A stretch of DNA of 64,000 nucleotides from Phymorhynchus buccinoides (taxonomy: Eukaryota; Mollusca; Gastropoda; Neogastropoda; Raphitomidae): positions 25,655,827 to 25,719,826 of the forward strand of contig CM065711.1 of assembly GCA_017654935.2 (NCBI GenBank). Reading direction: 5' to 3'. A model generated the notes under the pieces. It worked only from the letters and a program-made list of their open reading frames with translations, had not been told where the DNA came from and searched no databases. Position numbers and translations under genes: made by a program. Position 1 is the stretch's first letter. Each line of letters starts with the position of its first letter. Of the stretch, positions 14,677 to 26,955 are shown piece by piece.

Positions 14677-16223
14677 ATCAGAATCAGAATCAGAATCAGA
14701 ATCAAAGTTTATTGTCCTTTAAAACCAATACAAGGTTTTATATGACACTGATAAAATAACAATAACGTAATAATAACAATTTATAAAGTTCAGTTACGGA
14801 ACTTTTTGTTTTTTTGTTAAATACTTCTGGGTTTTTCCCCCTTCTTTCTTTGTGCTAGTTGCGTTACTGTTTCAGGTAATTGAGGCTATTGATTGAGACA
14901 ACTGTGTATATATTTTGCAAGCTCACTTACAAGGGCGTCATTTGTAATTAATTTGCTAGGAGTAACATTATGTATATCGTATTTTTCTTCAACAAGTTTT
15001 ATAAATTGTGTTCTTATTTCCGTATGCTTTGTACAATTGTCTAAAAAAAATGAGTTTCATCTTCTATTTCCTTGCATTGTAAGCATAGCCTTTTCTCTCT
15101 AGGCATATTAGAATATCTACCTTTTTCTATTTTAAGCTCATGGCATGAAGTTCTTAGTTTGCATAACGTCTGTTTTGGGGTAAAGTCTATTAAAGGATTT
15201 GTCAAAAATTAATATGGTTCAGTTCTGTATTCATTTGTAATCTTGTTATAAAAGTTTAGCTTTGATTATGTCTCAGATTTTCTTTTTCTCCAAAATGAAA
15301 TATATTCTTCTTTTAGTTTATTTTGTATTACATGACATAATTTATTTATGTTAAACGTGTGTTGGTTGTTCCATACATGTGTCAATCCAAGGGCGTTTAA
15401 AATAGATTTGACGAATTTAACCCATGGTGACTGACTAGTTTCATTCTTTAACATTTCGTTGTAAATAACATTAATGTAAGAGTCTTGTTTGGATTCTAAG
15501 ATATGATGCCAGAATTTTATAATTTGACAAATTGATGTTAAACTAACAGGAAAACTACCTAGCTCTCAAATAACCGCTAAATTTATAGCTTTTTTATGAA
15601 CCCCTAAAATTTGTTTGAAAAACTTGTGCTGCATATGTTCATGCTGTATTTTATTGGAAAGGCATTGGGTGAATAACTTTTCTAAGTTAAAGTTGTCATC
15701 TAATTTTATGGTAAATGGCAGCCAAACATCTGCACCATGTTAATATTAGCAAGATGAGACTATCAAATAGTGTTAAAATAACTTGAACGTTTACGTTTTC
15801 ATTTCTAAACATTCTTTTAAGGCTATATGTTGCTTTATTTCCTTGCTTGTTAAGATGCTCAGATGCTATATCAAGTTTTCCTGATTTATGGAATATAATT
15901 CCTAGGTACTTGTACTGATCTGTCGTTTCGATAATGTTTGTGCGTGGGTACACATCTATAGGGTCCAGCTCTCCGTAGAGTTTCCTCCTAAAAATGTTTT
16001 AGTTTTGGGGTCTGTCTTTGAAAATATTAACACTTTAGTTTTCTCATTGTTAATGTGTATACCCCATTCTTTACAATATAAGTGCAATTTATCAAGTTTT
16101 AATTGTAAACCATGCTTAGATGTTGCAAGAAGTACGAGGTCATCTGCATAGAGTAAAGAAGACATACATTTATTTTCTGATTGACTTATTTTTGGTGAAT
16201 CTACGTCTGGAAACCACTTAATT
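14677..16223 (-). pseudogene. LINE family B fragment: RT and C-terminal region
   Basis: On the minus strand, just below the N gap, the sequence reads MSSLLYADDLVLLATSKHG, the reverse transcriptase catalytic motif, and then INNEKTKVLIFSK. A second piece begins near 15953 with TDQYKYLGIIFHKSGKLD, the conserved segment after the RT fingers. Further fragments at 15454-15266 resemble the C-terminal region. Frames change repeatedly and several stops occur. The 3' end is marked by five GATTCT-type hexamers (14677-14704). The 5' part disappears into the scaffold gap. At 15955-15990 the phrase CTCTATAGGG...GAGTTTCCTCCT is also found at 14327-14360, a small duplicated segment. Confidence 0.8.
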
Positions 16224-16723
16224 NNNNNNNNNNNNNNNNNNNNNNNNNNNNNNNNNNNNNNNNNNNNNNNNNNNNNNNNNNNNNNNNNNNNNNNNNNNNN
16301 NNNNNNNNNNNNNNNNNNNNNNNNNNNNNNNNNNNNNNNNNNNNNNNNNNNNNNNNNNNNNNNNNNNNNNNNNNNNNNNNNNNNNNNNNNNNNNNNNNNN
16401 NNNNNNNNNNNNNNNNNNNNNNNNNNNNNNNNNNNNNNNNNNNNNNNNNNNNNNNNNNNNNNNNNNNNNNNNNNNNNNNNNNNNNNNNNNNNNNNNNNNN
16501 NNNNNNNNNNNNNNNNNNNNNNNNNNNNNNNNNNNNNNNNNNNNNNNNNNNNNNNNNNNNNNNNNNNNNNNNNNNNNNNNNNNNNNNNNNNNNNNNNNNN
16601 NNNNNNNNNNNNNNNNNNNNNNNNNNNNNNNNNNNNNNNNNNNNNNNNNNNNNNNNNNNNNNNNNNNNNNNNNNNNNNNNNNNNNNNNNNNNNNNNNNNN
16701 NNNNNNNNNNNNNNNNNNNNNNN
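16224..16723. other. Scaffold gap, 500 N
   Basis: Exactly 500 N, the same length as the other gap in this window, so it is a fixed-size placeholder of unknown true length. Open frames spanning it are meaningless. Confidence 0.99.
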
Positions 16724-17640
16724 CGATCCCCTTTAGCTGCTGCAAGTAATATTCACAGATAATAATGACATACAGTATAATGATAACATGTACGCACATA
16801 ACACAATACAATTAAATCTCACAAATCATTATGGCTATCACATTGATTGCCCACCACGACACCACACCCGTCCCCTCCCCCGATCCCCACGTCCCCATAC
16901 CACACGAACATAGGATCCCCCTCAGCGAATAACAGACATACGTAGCCATGAAACAATAACATCACTTTATATATTATAATAACAAAATATTGCTATACAC
17001 TCACCTCCACACACGACCACATACCCCCACTCCCCTCCACGCCCCCCCCCCACCCCCCCCCCCCCCCACAACAACCAAATGTGGCCCAACACAAGAATAC
17101 AAACATATGTAATAATGTATAAATACACCATGCATGTTCTATCTATAACAAGCCAAGCAATGGCGCAAACACTTTAACTTCAATGCACATGTATGCCCCC
17201 CCCCCCCCCCCCGATCATGATTAAAATAAACAAAGCTAAAATAGTACTATCATATTAAAAATGTTGCAACTCTAAAATATTGTTGTGAGAGCAAATAGAA
17301 TAATAAAGCTTAATCAGCAGCCCCGCCCCCCCCGTCCCCCCCTCCCCCCTCCACCCCTTGCCCAACATTAAAGTAACATACAATTAGTCTAATAGGTAAT
17401 ATGACCCTAAACATTGTATGTATAATGTAAAGTCGATAATTAGATAAAGTCTTCAAAGCCACCCCACCCCCAACCACACACACACACACACCACACACCA
17501 CCACACCCACCACACACCACCACACGACACCACACACAACTACTACAACTGGAATAAAAGTAGAAGCTTAGACTATAAATAATATTATAACACTAAATAT
17601 TGTATGTAAAAGCAAATAGTAATGATACAGATGATCTTTC
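16724..17640. repeat. C-rich and AT-rich alternating degenerate repeat
   Basis: Blocks of CCCCACCCC-type sequence (16860-16915, 17005-17070, 17195-17212, 17325-17360, 17460-17525) alternate with AT-rich segments. The AT segments share phrases such as ACATTGTATGTATAATG / AATATTGTATGTAAAAG and AGCAAATAGAATAATAA. The spacing is about 110-150 bp. I read this as a decayed satellite; no gene is seen. Confidence 0.5.
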
Positions 17641-19980
17641 AACCCCACACCACATGTAGGCATAAATCTAAGATAATAGAGAACAAAATCTGAATTTGTG
17701 TGAATTTGGGAGTCCCTCTTTAATCAGTTGCACCTATCTTATCGTCCGTAAAATACGTATTTTTATGCTCGTGATATTGACTACATGAAATAAAGAGATA
17801 GCCACAGCCTTTTATATGCCTTGCTTTTTAGTGGTTTGGATTGTTTCTGTTTTTAAGTTTTCCAGTATATTTCACTTTTTTTACTTGTGCAGTTTCATGG
17901 GTATTTTTTTTATATAAATAGGCATAGCTGCTTAGTTTTCATTATTTTAAAATAATTACACTGTGAACAACATTCTATTGTATTGTGCGGAATTGAGTTG
18001 GAGAGCAGCGATATTCCCCATTTCTTTCTGACGACAACTTATACGGTGGTCATGCCTCAACAACAAAAAAATAAAAAAAAAAAAAAACACATCACCGCAT
18101 CCACGGGGAGCGGAGCCTAATGCAGGATTAATGTATCTGATGGACATTTGCGTGCAAGGGGAATTTACAGCACGAAGAGAAGAGTTTTTTTTTTTTTTTG
18201 TGTTTTAGACAGCTGCGTGCCCTGGATCCACGCGGTGAGTAGCTAGCTACTGCATAATGTATTGTCATGTTGCGTCTGTATCAAGAAGTATTGGTATCTC
18301 ATACCATAGAGACACAGTGTAAAAATTACACCTATAGTACTCTCACCCACGCAACAAGAGTGATCCTCTTGGTTTACACACACACAGGGACACACCCATT
18401 TGTGTCACATTAATTTCTGTCTGTTTTTAATTTGCTTCTTGGTTTCAAACAACTACCGAGCAAATTGTGTCCTATCTTCTGCTTTTGGCCACCTGACAAT
18501 GAACCCTTTTAGTTGTGGGGCTAAGAACAAGTATGATGTCACTTTCAAGTCAATGTTATACATTCCATGAGGAAAACCCCATGACAACCCATTTTGGGTT
18601 GGGTGACTATAATGTACCTTTTGGTAATTTGTTTCACCGTGCCTTATAACATGACCTAATAATAACTTCCTCTAACCGGTCACTCTTTTGACTTTGCCAT
18701 TATCCCTTTGCTTGCTGTTCATCTACTTTCTTTCTTGCCTTCCCGGTCCATTCTCCTCCTTTTTTTTCAGAACTTTCAAAAAGATTTCCTCCAGCCAGAA
18801 GTCGGACATGCCGGGCCTAGTAATTATTTTTTTACTAAGGTGACGTAATTGACCCGCACACCCCCTTTCTCCCTTTCTCCTCTACTCCACCGCCCCCCCC
18901 CCCCCGCTCTTCTTTTCTCGGGCCGATACTTACTTGCATTCAATATCAAACGACGCCGATTAAGGCATTAGCTCTTTGAACCCGTTTATCTCCCTTTGGA
19001 GCATGTACCCTACATTGGTGATCTCCCTTCACCCGCCCTTATCTCCGTTCCCCACTCACGATAAGTGCCATCCACGGGGCAGTCGGCGCCCCTTGAACCT
19101 TCCTTTCTCAATCACGAGAAGCATGGATGTCGCATGTGATAATGATTTCATCGGCGCGTGATTGTTCTTACTGACTATACATACTACTAGGACATCATCT
19201 TGTGACTTGTCGACTGCTATACACCAATCACAGGCTTCATTGTTTGAAAATGGCAGGGCTATATTTGAGTAGTGAGAAAAAGTTAGCTTCCCATACTTTC
19301 ACACAAGACGCTGAACCTGGCGGATAAACATTGCAGACGTCAACCTCTCTCCAGCCAGTCATAATACCCACAGTGAGTATTTTGACGGCAGGTGTTGAGA
19401 TTTGTCCATGCTGCAGCCTCATCGTACCTTCACACACACCAGAGGAACAAAGATGTGTCGAAATGTTGCCGCGGTTTAGAAGCCCTCGATGTCAAGAATA
19501 ATCCTATCTTAGAAATAATCCCCGTCATGCACGCCACCAGAACGTAACAATAACTTTCTTTTTTTTAAATATTATGTTCATCTACTCAGAGGACCGATAC
19601 TTGAGCGACGGTGTAAACTCTACAACTTTGTCGGAAACCGATGCCAAACCCACGGGCATGCTTTGCCCCTGTTCCATGCAGTATCGCAGGGTTCTTTCTC
19701 ACGAGAGATATATCAGGTAGCCACCGTCATTTTCTGAGCGGTAGAGCTAAGGAATATGTATTTTCGTAGAAGAAAGCCAAACCCCAAAAGGAACAGTCTA
19801 TCAGTTTTTGCACCACGCTTTCTTATACTTCCAATGTTTTAAACAACTCTATCTAATAGTAAACAGTGCTACACATCCTTTTTCATTCATATAGACAATT
19901 TTCCTCATAACACACTGCTCCTTAGGAGCTTATTAGGTCATGCTACACTCCGTGACGTCACTTTTGTAATGCGAATGAGC
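17641..19980. other. Gene-free stretch
   Basis: There is no supported coding region, no RT or transposase motif, and only short homopolymers (T near 18187, C near 18893). Open frames here are short and lack recognisable motifs. Confidence 0.5.
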
Positions 19981-19989
19981 CTCGATCTC

Positions 19990-20300
19990 CATATTATTGC
20001 GTTTTCCGAACAGAATTAATTCTGTAGTAGAATTTATTCTGATAGGCAGAATTCATTCTGTGCCAAATTTATCTGTGGGACACAGAATCTCTGCATTCAG
20101 CGCACAAAATGAAAGTGGTATATCACGATAAATTTGGTTGCACATATGACATATGTGTCTGTTAGAATAAATTCTTGTCCTACAGAATGATTCTGTCCTA
20201 CCTATAATTCTGTGGCCACGAATGAATTCGGTCCTACAGATGATTCTGTTCTACAGAAATGATTGTGTGTGCCACAGACTATTCTGTGCACGCAAAGAAT
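19990..20300. repeat. ATTCTGT-rich cluster with inner palindrome
   Basis: At least eight copies of ATTCTGT or its complement ACAGAAT lie in about 310 bp, including the perfect palindrome ACAGAATTAATTCTGT near 20010. It may be a foldback element or a protein-binding array. No open frame is associated with it. Confidence 0.5.
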
Positions 20301-20495
20301 AAAATTATGTGCACAGATGACGGAAAGTGCCTCATTTTACACTGAAAATCGTGCAAATAATTGTTTGAACGTTTGGAATGCCATAGAAACGTCGTTGCCA
20401 AACTCCTACAATGCGTGACCAGATATGGGCAAGGCATGCATGATGATGCAAGGCAAATCCCAGTTAACAAAAAACGTAAGCAAACGAAAGAGGAG

Positions 20496-20890
20496 AGAGA
20501 TGGGGGGGGGTGAGAGAGACACAATAGAGAGAGAGAGGAGAGGGAGAGGGTGACAGAGAGAGAGAGAGGAGAGAGACAGAGGAGTACATGGAGAGGGAGG
20601 GGTGATAGAGAGCTGAGGGAGGGAGAAGAGAGACGAGAGGAGAGGGTAGAGAGAGAGAGGAGGGGAGAAGAGAGAGCAGCGAGAGAGAGACAGAGAGAGA
20701 GAGCGACAGAGAGAAGAGAGAGAGAGAGAGAGAAAGAGAGAGACGAGAGAGAGAGAGAGAGAGAGCGAGAGCAGAGAGGATAAGGGTGAGAGAGAGAGGA
20801 GGGAAGAGAGAGAAGAGAGAAGAGAGATGAGAGAGCCGGAGAGAGAGAGCATGAGGAGACCAGAGAGAGAGAGCAGAGAGGAGAGAGAAT
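20496..20890. repeat. Impure (GA)n low-complexity tract
   Basis: Purine-rich GA sequence with frequent G insertions. It yields long but meaningless Arg/Glu and Leu/Ser frames. Confidence 0.95.
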
Positions 20891-21106
20891 GAATGTGTTT
20901 GCAAAGGTGAGGAGGCGTTAGTGTGTTTATTTATCTATCACCCTCTCCCTCCCCAGGGTTCCTTCTCCAACCTAATACGCTTCAGCCAGTGTCATGGAGG
21001 AAAATTAATTCTTTTCGGGGACTTTGGCTTACGCGTTATTTGACTTGTCCGCCATAGACGTTCCAGTTATAATTACACCTGAAAGTTACCTTTTCTTACA
21101 TTGGCC
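20885..21106 (+). repeat. Dispersed repeat, copy 2
   Basis: This matches 12965-13560 phrase by phrase but with many single-base and short deletions. It ends at the same TTACACCTGAAAGTTACCTT phrase followed by GGCCTGTG and (GT)n. Confidence 0.7.
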
Positions 21107-21120
21107 TGTGTGTGTGTGTG

Positions 21121-21194
<74 letters not shown>

Positions 21195-21424
21195 TGTGTG
21201 TGTGTTTGTGTTTGTGTGTTGGGTGTGTGTGTGTGTGTGTGTGTGGTGGTGTGTGTTGTTTGTGTGTGTGTGTGTGTGTGTGTTTGTGTGCCAAAATTGT
21301 GCATGTGTGTGTATACATTTTGGATGTGCATTGTGCATGTGAGTGTGTGGTGAGAAGAGATAGGTTTGTGCATCACATATGTGTTTGTATGTGTGTGTGT
21401 TTTGTGGGTGTGTGGTGTGTGGTG

Positions 21425-21459
<35 letters not shown>

Positions 21460-21582
21460 GCATTGTGCATGATGTGTGTAACATGTTGTGTATGTGCAAA
21501 TTGTGCATGTGAGTGTTGTGTGAGAAAGAGAGAGAGTGTGTGCATGCCTAGTGTTTTGTGTGTGTGTGTGTGTGTGTGTGTT

Positions 21583-21614
<32 letters not shown>

Positions 21615-21615
21615 G

Positions 21616-21646
<31 letters not shown>

Positions 21647-21672
21647 TGTGTGTGTGTGTGTGTGTTGGTGCG
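21107..21672. repeat. Impure (GT)n low-complexity tract
   Basis: GT repeats are interrupted by TTG, GGTG and short unique segments (21290-21380, 21455-21555). The interruptions repeat phrases such as AATTGTGCATGTG(A)GTGT, suggesting local duplications inside the tract. Confidence 0.92.
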
Positions 21673-21839
21673 TGCTGCCAAACTGCAACGAGACGATAAT
21701 GTGCTATTCTGTCTTTCCGGGTTTATCAGCTTTCACTCTTTCTGGCCGATACTGTAATGTCTTGACTCTGTTTGAAAATGCACTCCTATAAACAAACACA
21801 CCCACACCAAACGGATGCAAGGAAGAAACAGAACAGACT

Positions 21840-22300
21840 TACTAGCACTCCTGGACCCATGTCTGTCTCACTGCGTGTCGTTCATGTCTAACCAGAAACA
21901 GACTTTATTAGCACTCTGACCCATGTCTATCTCACTGTGTCGTTTCAGGTCTAACCAGCAGACCTCAGCACTCTGGACCCATGTCTATCTCTCTTGTGTC
22001 GTTCATGTCTAACTAGAACAGACTCCAGCCCTCTAGACCCATGTCGATATCACTGTGTCGTCCATCTCACCAGAACAGACTCACCTCTGGACCCATGTCT
22101 TATCCCTGTGTCGTTCCTTCTACCAAACGACTCAGCAGTCCCTGGCCCTGTCTATCTCACTGTGTCGTTCATGTCTAACAGCACGACTCAGCCTCTGGAC
22201 CCATGTCTATCGCACTGTGTCCGTTCATGTCTACCAGAACATACTCAGCCACTCTGATTCCCTGTCTCTCTCACTGTGTACTTTCAGGTCTAACCCGACA
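21840..22300. repeat. Degenerate ~60-bp minisatellite
   Basis: Seven or so units contain AGCACTCTGGACCCATGTCT, then ATCTCACTGTGTCGTTCATG and TCTAACCAGAACAGACT. Unit lengths vary from about 57 to 70 bp through small indels, so it is either old or poorly sequenced. Confidence 0.85.
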
Positions 22301-22309
22301 CTGAGCTAG

Positions 22310-23045
22310 CGCGGATCCACATCATTGTTATTGGTGTTTTGGCTCAACTCGTGTCAACGAGTCAGTCTATGTTATCATGCTCCTTTCGGTTTTCCGGGTG
22401 TCTGTGTCTCTGTTAGTCTGGTCTGTGGCAACATTAAAGTTTTTTGTTTTTTTCTAGGGATCTAAGAAGGCGTTCATTTCATAAAAGGTGGCACCCTATA
22501 TGTTTTGCAAGCTTGCAAAGAAGCCTCCCTTTGCATATCAGATTAATCCATGACCTTGACCTTGGACCTTAATCATAGTTTTTTTGTTGCCTTGGCTCAT
22601 ACTTACCAGGTTTTGCAGTTATGGTCACTGCGTTGCATGTTGGTGTATTACCTTTAAGGTGATAGTGTATACTGGTGACGTTTACCATATGACCTTAATC
22701 TTGCCTTTGACCTTCACATCGTCAATGCGTTCTTTGGGCCGTATATTTTACATCCTGGTAGATACATTCCCCAAATTTGGCAAGTAGGTAGACTAGCTTA
22801 AGATCATATTGGATGCTATGTATTAATGACCAGAACCATGATGGCCTTGACTTTTCTTTCTTTTTCTCTATCATATTTAGATCTGGCTTTTAGATCCCTC
22901 TCCCAAAGCACAAAGCGAGTGAGCCTTGAATGCTTTGCCTGAAACTTGTGTTTTTGGCCGGCTTGTTTGGTTGGTAAGATTGCTGGATTGGTTTGTTGGT
23001 TGTTTTGCTGATTCCCTGGGCTCACTACGTGTTTGTGGGTATTGT
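22310..23045. other. Gene-free stretch with TGACCTT repeats
   Basis: I see no gene. Between 22545 and 22715 there are several TGACCTTGACCTT / TGACCTTAATC phrases that look like part of a dispersed repeat. They also resemble nuclear-receptor half-sites, but nothing shows that use. Confidence 0.4.
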
Positions 23046-23057
23046 GTGCGTGTGTTT

Positions 23058-23059
23058 GA

Positions 23060-23099
<40 letters not shown>

Positions 23100-23116
23100 T
23101 TTGTGTGTTGTGGTGT

Positions 23117-23170
<54 letters not shown>

Positions 23171-23222
23171 TGTGGTGTGTGTATGTGTGTGTGTGGTGGG
23201 TGTAATGTGTGTGTGTGGTGTG
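23058..23222. repeat. (GT)n microsatellite, impure
   Basis: GT repeats with GGTG interruptions; no gene. Confidence 0.95.
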
Positions 23223-23289
23223 ATAAAATGAACAAAGGCTTCTGAACACCTGTAATTTTTCTGTGAGGGCTAGATCCATTCCCAATTCT

Positions 23290-24230
23290 GTTTCAGTTGA
23301 GTTAGAAGGCTCTGCCTACGTTTCCAGATAAATTCGTAATACAGTTGTTTACAGGTCTTTGCATGACTATGTTTCACCTGTTTTTAATAACCTTGACATT
23401 CCTGTTGATGACGTTGCAAAGATTCCTTGTTGTCCACATCCTCTTTGGTTAGCTGAGGAAGCTGAAATAATTCACTCTTATGGTGATTTTAATAAAACCG
23501 ATAATCCTCTTCATCTATCTTCTTTAGCTAAGGATCTTATATATTCTGAATATAATTCGTATTTACATATCTATACAGATGGGTCAGTTTCAGATAGTTC
23601 CAATGCTGGAGCTGCTTTTGTTATTCCAAATCTTAATATTAAAAAGAAATTTTAATTAACTAAAGGCTGTTCTATGTTTACATGTGAGCTGTATGCTATT
23701 ATGAAAGCTATTGATTTTGTTTTAGACATGCCTCCTCTGTTATGTAAAAGTATTATCATTTTATCTGACTCAAAATATGCTTCAATGGATTTAAAAAATC
23801 GTTCATATTCTATTCGTCCAGATGTAATATGTGAGATTTAATTTCTAATCCATCAGTTAATTATAAGAGGCTCCTTCATAACTTTATTATGGGTTCCTGG
23901 GCACAGTAATATACATGGGAATGACTTAGCTGATGTATGCGCCAAAGATGCCACAAAAATTTCACACGATGTTCAAAACTGTATCATTCCTCTTTCTTCA
24001 TCTGAAGCAATTAGTATTCTTTCTAAGTCAGTTTGGAATATGCGTCAAAAGCAACATTTGGAGGACTCAATTCGTAAACAAATATGGGATCTTAGTACGC
24101 CCACTGCGTCTTGCACTAGTCCACCAGGATCATTCCAAACAGAAATGTAATTCATAGATTGAGAGTTAATGGATGGCTTTGTAGATTTCTCAAACCTACA
24201 CCGATTTGTACAATAGATGTATTTCATTTT
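23290..24230 (+). pseudogene. LINE fragment with RNase H domain
   Basis: The sequence encodes the C-terminal ribonuclease H module of a non-LTR retrotransposon. IYTDGSVSDSSNAGAAFVI carries the first catalytic Asp and CELYAIMKAID carries the Glu. IILSDSKYASM carries the second Asp, and LLWVPGHSNIHGNDLADVCAK carries the final His/Asp motif. In-frame stops occur after 23653 and near 23840, and the reading decays after 24150. RNase H would remove the RNA template after reverse transcription. The RT domain is not upstream, so this is a 5'-truncated relic. It is related in type, but not obviously in family, to the fragment at 41630-42690. Confidence 0.85.
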
Positions 24231-24597
24231 ATATTTGATTGTGTTAGTACAAAAAATCATTTTCAGCCACTTTATATTAAGATTCTTTCATCAAATCTTC
24301 CGAAAAATGAACTTGGGATAAGAACTGATGAGATAAAGAACTACGTGAATGCTTGGCTCTTTGGAATAGAAGCGTCATGCCCATTGGGTGCTCAGTCAGC
24401 TGAACGAAGATCAGAAAAGAGGTAGAGTAAAATGGTACACCCAAACTATCAAAATGTGATAAAGGAAAGCCAGCCAGCATCTGGGACATCGTGACTGCTG
24501 ATGATGAAACTTTGCTCAGTTTGATCCAGAAACCAAGCAACACTCCGGGTGAGACTCCATCAGCAAAATATAAAAAATACAATACATTTCCATTCCT

Positions 24598-25080
24598 ATT
24601 TTCAAGACTTCTGCTCTGGTTTCATTTTCCTGGTGTGACAGGATATGTGGTTAAAATCCCTGACTATTTTAATGAACTCTGCTCTGGTTTCATGTTCCTG
24701 GTGTGACAGGATATGTGGTTAAACTCCTTGGCTATTTTAATGAACTCTGCTCTGGTTTCATTTTCCTGGTGTGACAGGATATGTGGTTAAACTCCCTGGC
24801 TATTTTAATGAACTCTGCTCTGGTTTCATGTTCCTGGTGTGACAGGATTTGTGGTTAAACTCCCTGACTATTTTAATGAACTCTGCTCTGGTTTCATTTT
24901 CCTGGTGTGACAGGATTTGTGGTTAAACTCCCTGACTATTTTAATGAACTGTGCTCTGGTTTCATTTTCCTGGTGTGACAGGATATGTGGTTAAACTCCT
25001 CAGCTATTTTAATGAACTCTGCTCTGGTTTCATTTTCTTGGTGTGACAGAATATGTGGTTAAACTCTCTGGCTATTTTAG
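24598..25080. repeat. 68-bp minisatellite derived from a GPCR 3' end, left block
   Basis: About seven units of period 68 run AATGAACTCTGCTCTGGTTT, then CATTTTCCTGGTGTGACAGG and a GGTTAAACTCCCTGGCTATTT-type end. Read on the minus strand, each unit encodes approximately K-I-x-R-E-F-x-H-I-x-C-H-T-K-K-M-K-P-E-Q-S-S. That is the C-terminal tail of the frameshifted GPCR gene at 25581-26608. The array resumes at 25511-25660 after the SINE. Confidence 0.9.
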
Positions 25081-25510
25081 GGAGAAAGGTGGCAGAGTGG
25101 TTAAGACGTTCGCCTGCCAAAGGTAACGCGTGATAGCAGCGTGAGTGACCCGGGTTCGAATCCCGGCCTCGCCCTTTCTTTCTAGTTTGACACAAAAATC
25201 GAACTGAACGTCCAGTCCTTCGGATGGGGACTTAAAGCTCGTCTGACCCGTGCGCTTTACTCATGTAAAAATCCCATGGCAGTTGAAAGTTGGTAAGAGC
25301 AGGGGGAAATCCCGCTGTCTGGTCTGGCCAAATTGATAGCAAGATTTTCCAAGTGTGCCCACACCCCCTCCTCACCCTATGCCCCCCCAAAAAAAATTGG
25401 GTAGGCGCTGCACTTACGGCGACGCGCTCTCCGGGGGAGAGCAGCCCGAATTTCACAGAAATAAGTCTCTGTGACTAGAATATACCAAATACCAAACAAA
25501 TACCAAATAT
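25081..25510 (+). mobile_element. tRNA-derived SINE inserted in the minisatellite
   Basis: The head carries an RNA polymerase III A box (GTGGCAGAGTGGTTAAG) and B box (GGGTTCGAATCCCGGCC) about 50 bp apart. That spacing fits a tRNA with a long variable arm (Ser/Leu type). The head is followed by a unique body with CCTTCGGATGGGGACTTAAA and ends in a CAAATACCAAATACC-type tail at 25485-25510. The structure matches tRNA-headed invertebrate SINEs. It splits the 68-bp array, so it inserted after the array formed. It has no protein-coding capacity and depends on a LINE for movement. Confidence 0.85.
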
Positions 25511-25660
25511 TTTCATGAACTCTGTGTAGGTGTCATTTTCGCAGTGTTACTGAAAATGTGGTTAAACTCCCTGGCTATTTTCATGAACTCTGCTCTGGTT
25601 TCATTTTCTTGGTGTGACAGAATATGTGGCTAAACTCCCTCACTATTTTCATGAACTCTA
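25511..25660. repeat. 68-bp minisatellite, right block overlapping GPCR C-terminus
   Basis: Roughly two units continue the array right of the SINE. The last unit is the actual 3' coding end of the GPCR pseudogene, which shows where the array began. Confidence 0.8.
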
Positions 25661-26608
25661 CTCTGAATCTGGTGCCAGTCACACAGTACAGGTAGAAGTT
25701 GATGGAACTGTTACATCTGTACAGCACGTTGCTGGTTCTGTAAAACACTTTAACTTGACCACTGTGAATGGGGTCACTCCTATCAATGTAGTCTTCAAAT
25801 ACTAAATATATTGCCCATGGTGTTGTCAGGAGGAAGAAAGAAACATTGGCAGCAATCAATGTGACCGTCAGTGAAGACACCTTCTGTTGTCTGGAATCCT
25901 GGCTGGCTTGTTGTTGTTGTGTTGAAAGATGTTTGTTGATTCTGACAGATCTGACCAGTGTCCGCACAAGAACAGCGTTGCTGACAAGTAACATCGTGAA
26001 AGGTAACAAACAAAACTGACTCAACCCAATCCAAGGTTCTATTCTGGAAACAAACCATCCGTACGTTCCTGTTGTAGGTACAGAACAGCCACCTTTATGA
26101 GTGATATGGAATCCATGCAGAAAGTGACAATTAATCACTAGGAGCACGAGGATCACCACGACAACAGCAGCTCGTGACTTTCTCGTGGTCCACACAGCAC
26201 CGACACGAAGTGGCCACAGCACAGAGGCAGCTCTGAGCATGGTGAGTGACACCAGCATCCAGGACGATACAGGCGTAGCTACTTTCTTTATATACCTGTA
26301 AATCTTGCACTGCCAGGTGCCCTGGTTCCTTATAGATGTAAAGTAATACATGGATTGGAGGACATTCTGCAGTGCAGACATCAGCCCTATCTGGTCAGAC
26401 ACGGCCAGAACTGTGAAGAAAACACTGACGTGGATGACGGAAGACGAAGCATGATCAGAATGATCATCACATTTCCGAACACCCCAAACAAAACGGCAAT
26501 AGGGTCGCCAAATCTCATTATGAGTTTACCCAAGTTTTTATAGGGTTGGTATAAATCATCCCAAGAGTCCCGTTTGACACGGTCTGAGTTGTGCATTGTA
26601 CTGGTCAC
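25581..26608 (-). pseudogene. Rhodopsin-type GPCR, single frameshift
   Basis: This is a seven-transmembrane receptor-like gene, paralogous to the intact one at 27306-28343. TM1 is in the first frame (FGVFGNVMIILIMLRLPSST, with the GN motif). The frame breaks at about 26400, where one base of a Ser codon is missing compared with the paralogue. It then continues in the second frame through TM2 (AVSDQIGLM), the ECL1 cysteine (WQCKI) and TM3 ending SLTMLRAASVLWP. The rest is a long TM5-ICL3, TM6 (KVSSLTVTLIAAN) and TM7 (YRCNSSINFYLYC). The D/ERY acidic residue is replaced by Leu (LRA), and NPxxY appears as NSxxF. With one base restored it would be an ordinary-length receptor of ~340 residues. The lesion could be real or an assembly error. 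Confidence 0.85.
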
Positions 26609-26664
26609 TCCACATGGTGTAGGACTGGAACTGCAGTGTTTAAATTATTATTATTGTTTGTTAC

Positions 26665-26955
<291 letters not shown>

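Noticed and set aside
16218..16811. Long open frame across the N gap
   Set aside because: Made of N; likewise the frames across 54253-54752.
22545..22715. Nuclear-receptor response elements (TGACCTT direct repeats)
   Set aside because: No nearby gene or promoter; the phrases look like part of a dispersed repeat.
25085..25175. Functional tRNA gene
   Set aside because: The A and B boxes are present, but the segment continues into a SINE body and tail, the stems are imperfect, and it interrupts a minisatellite.
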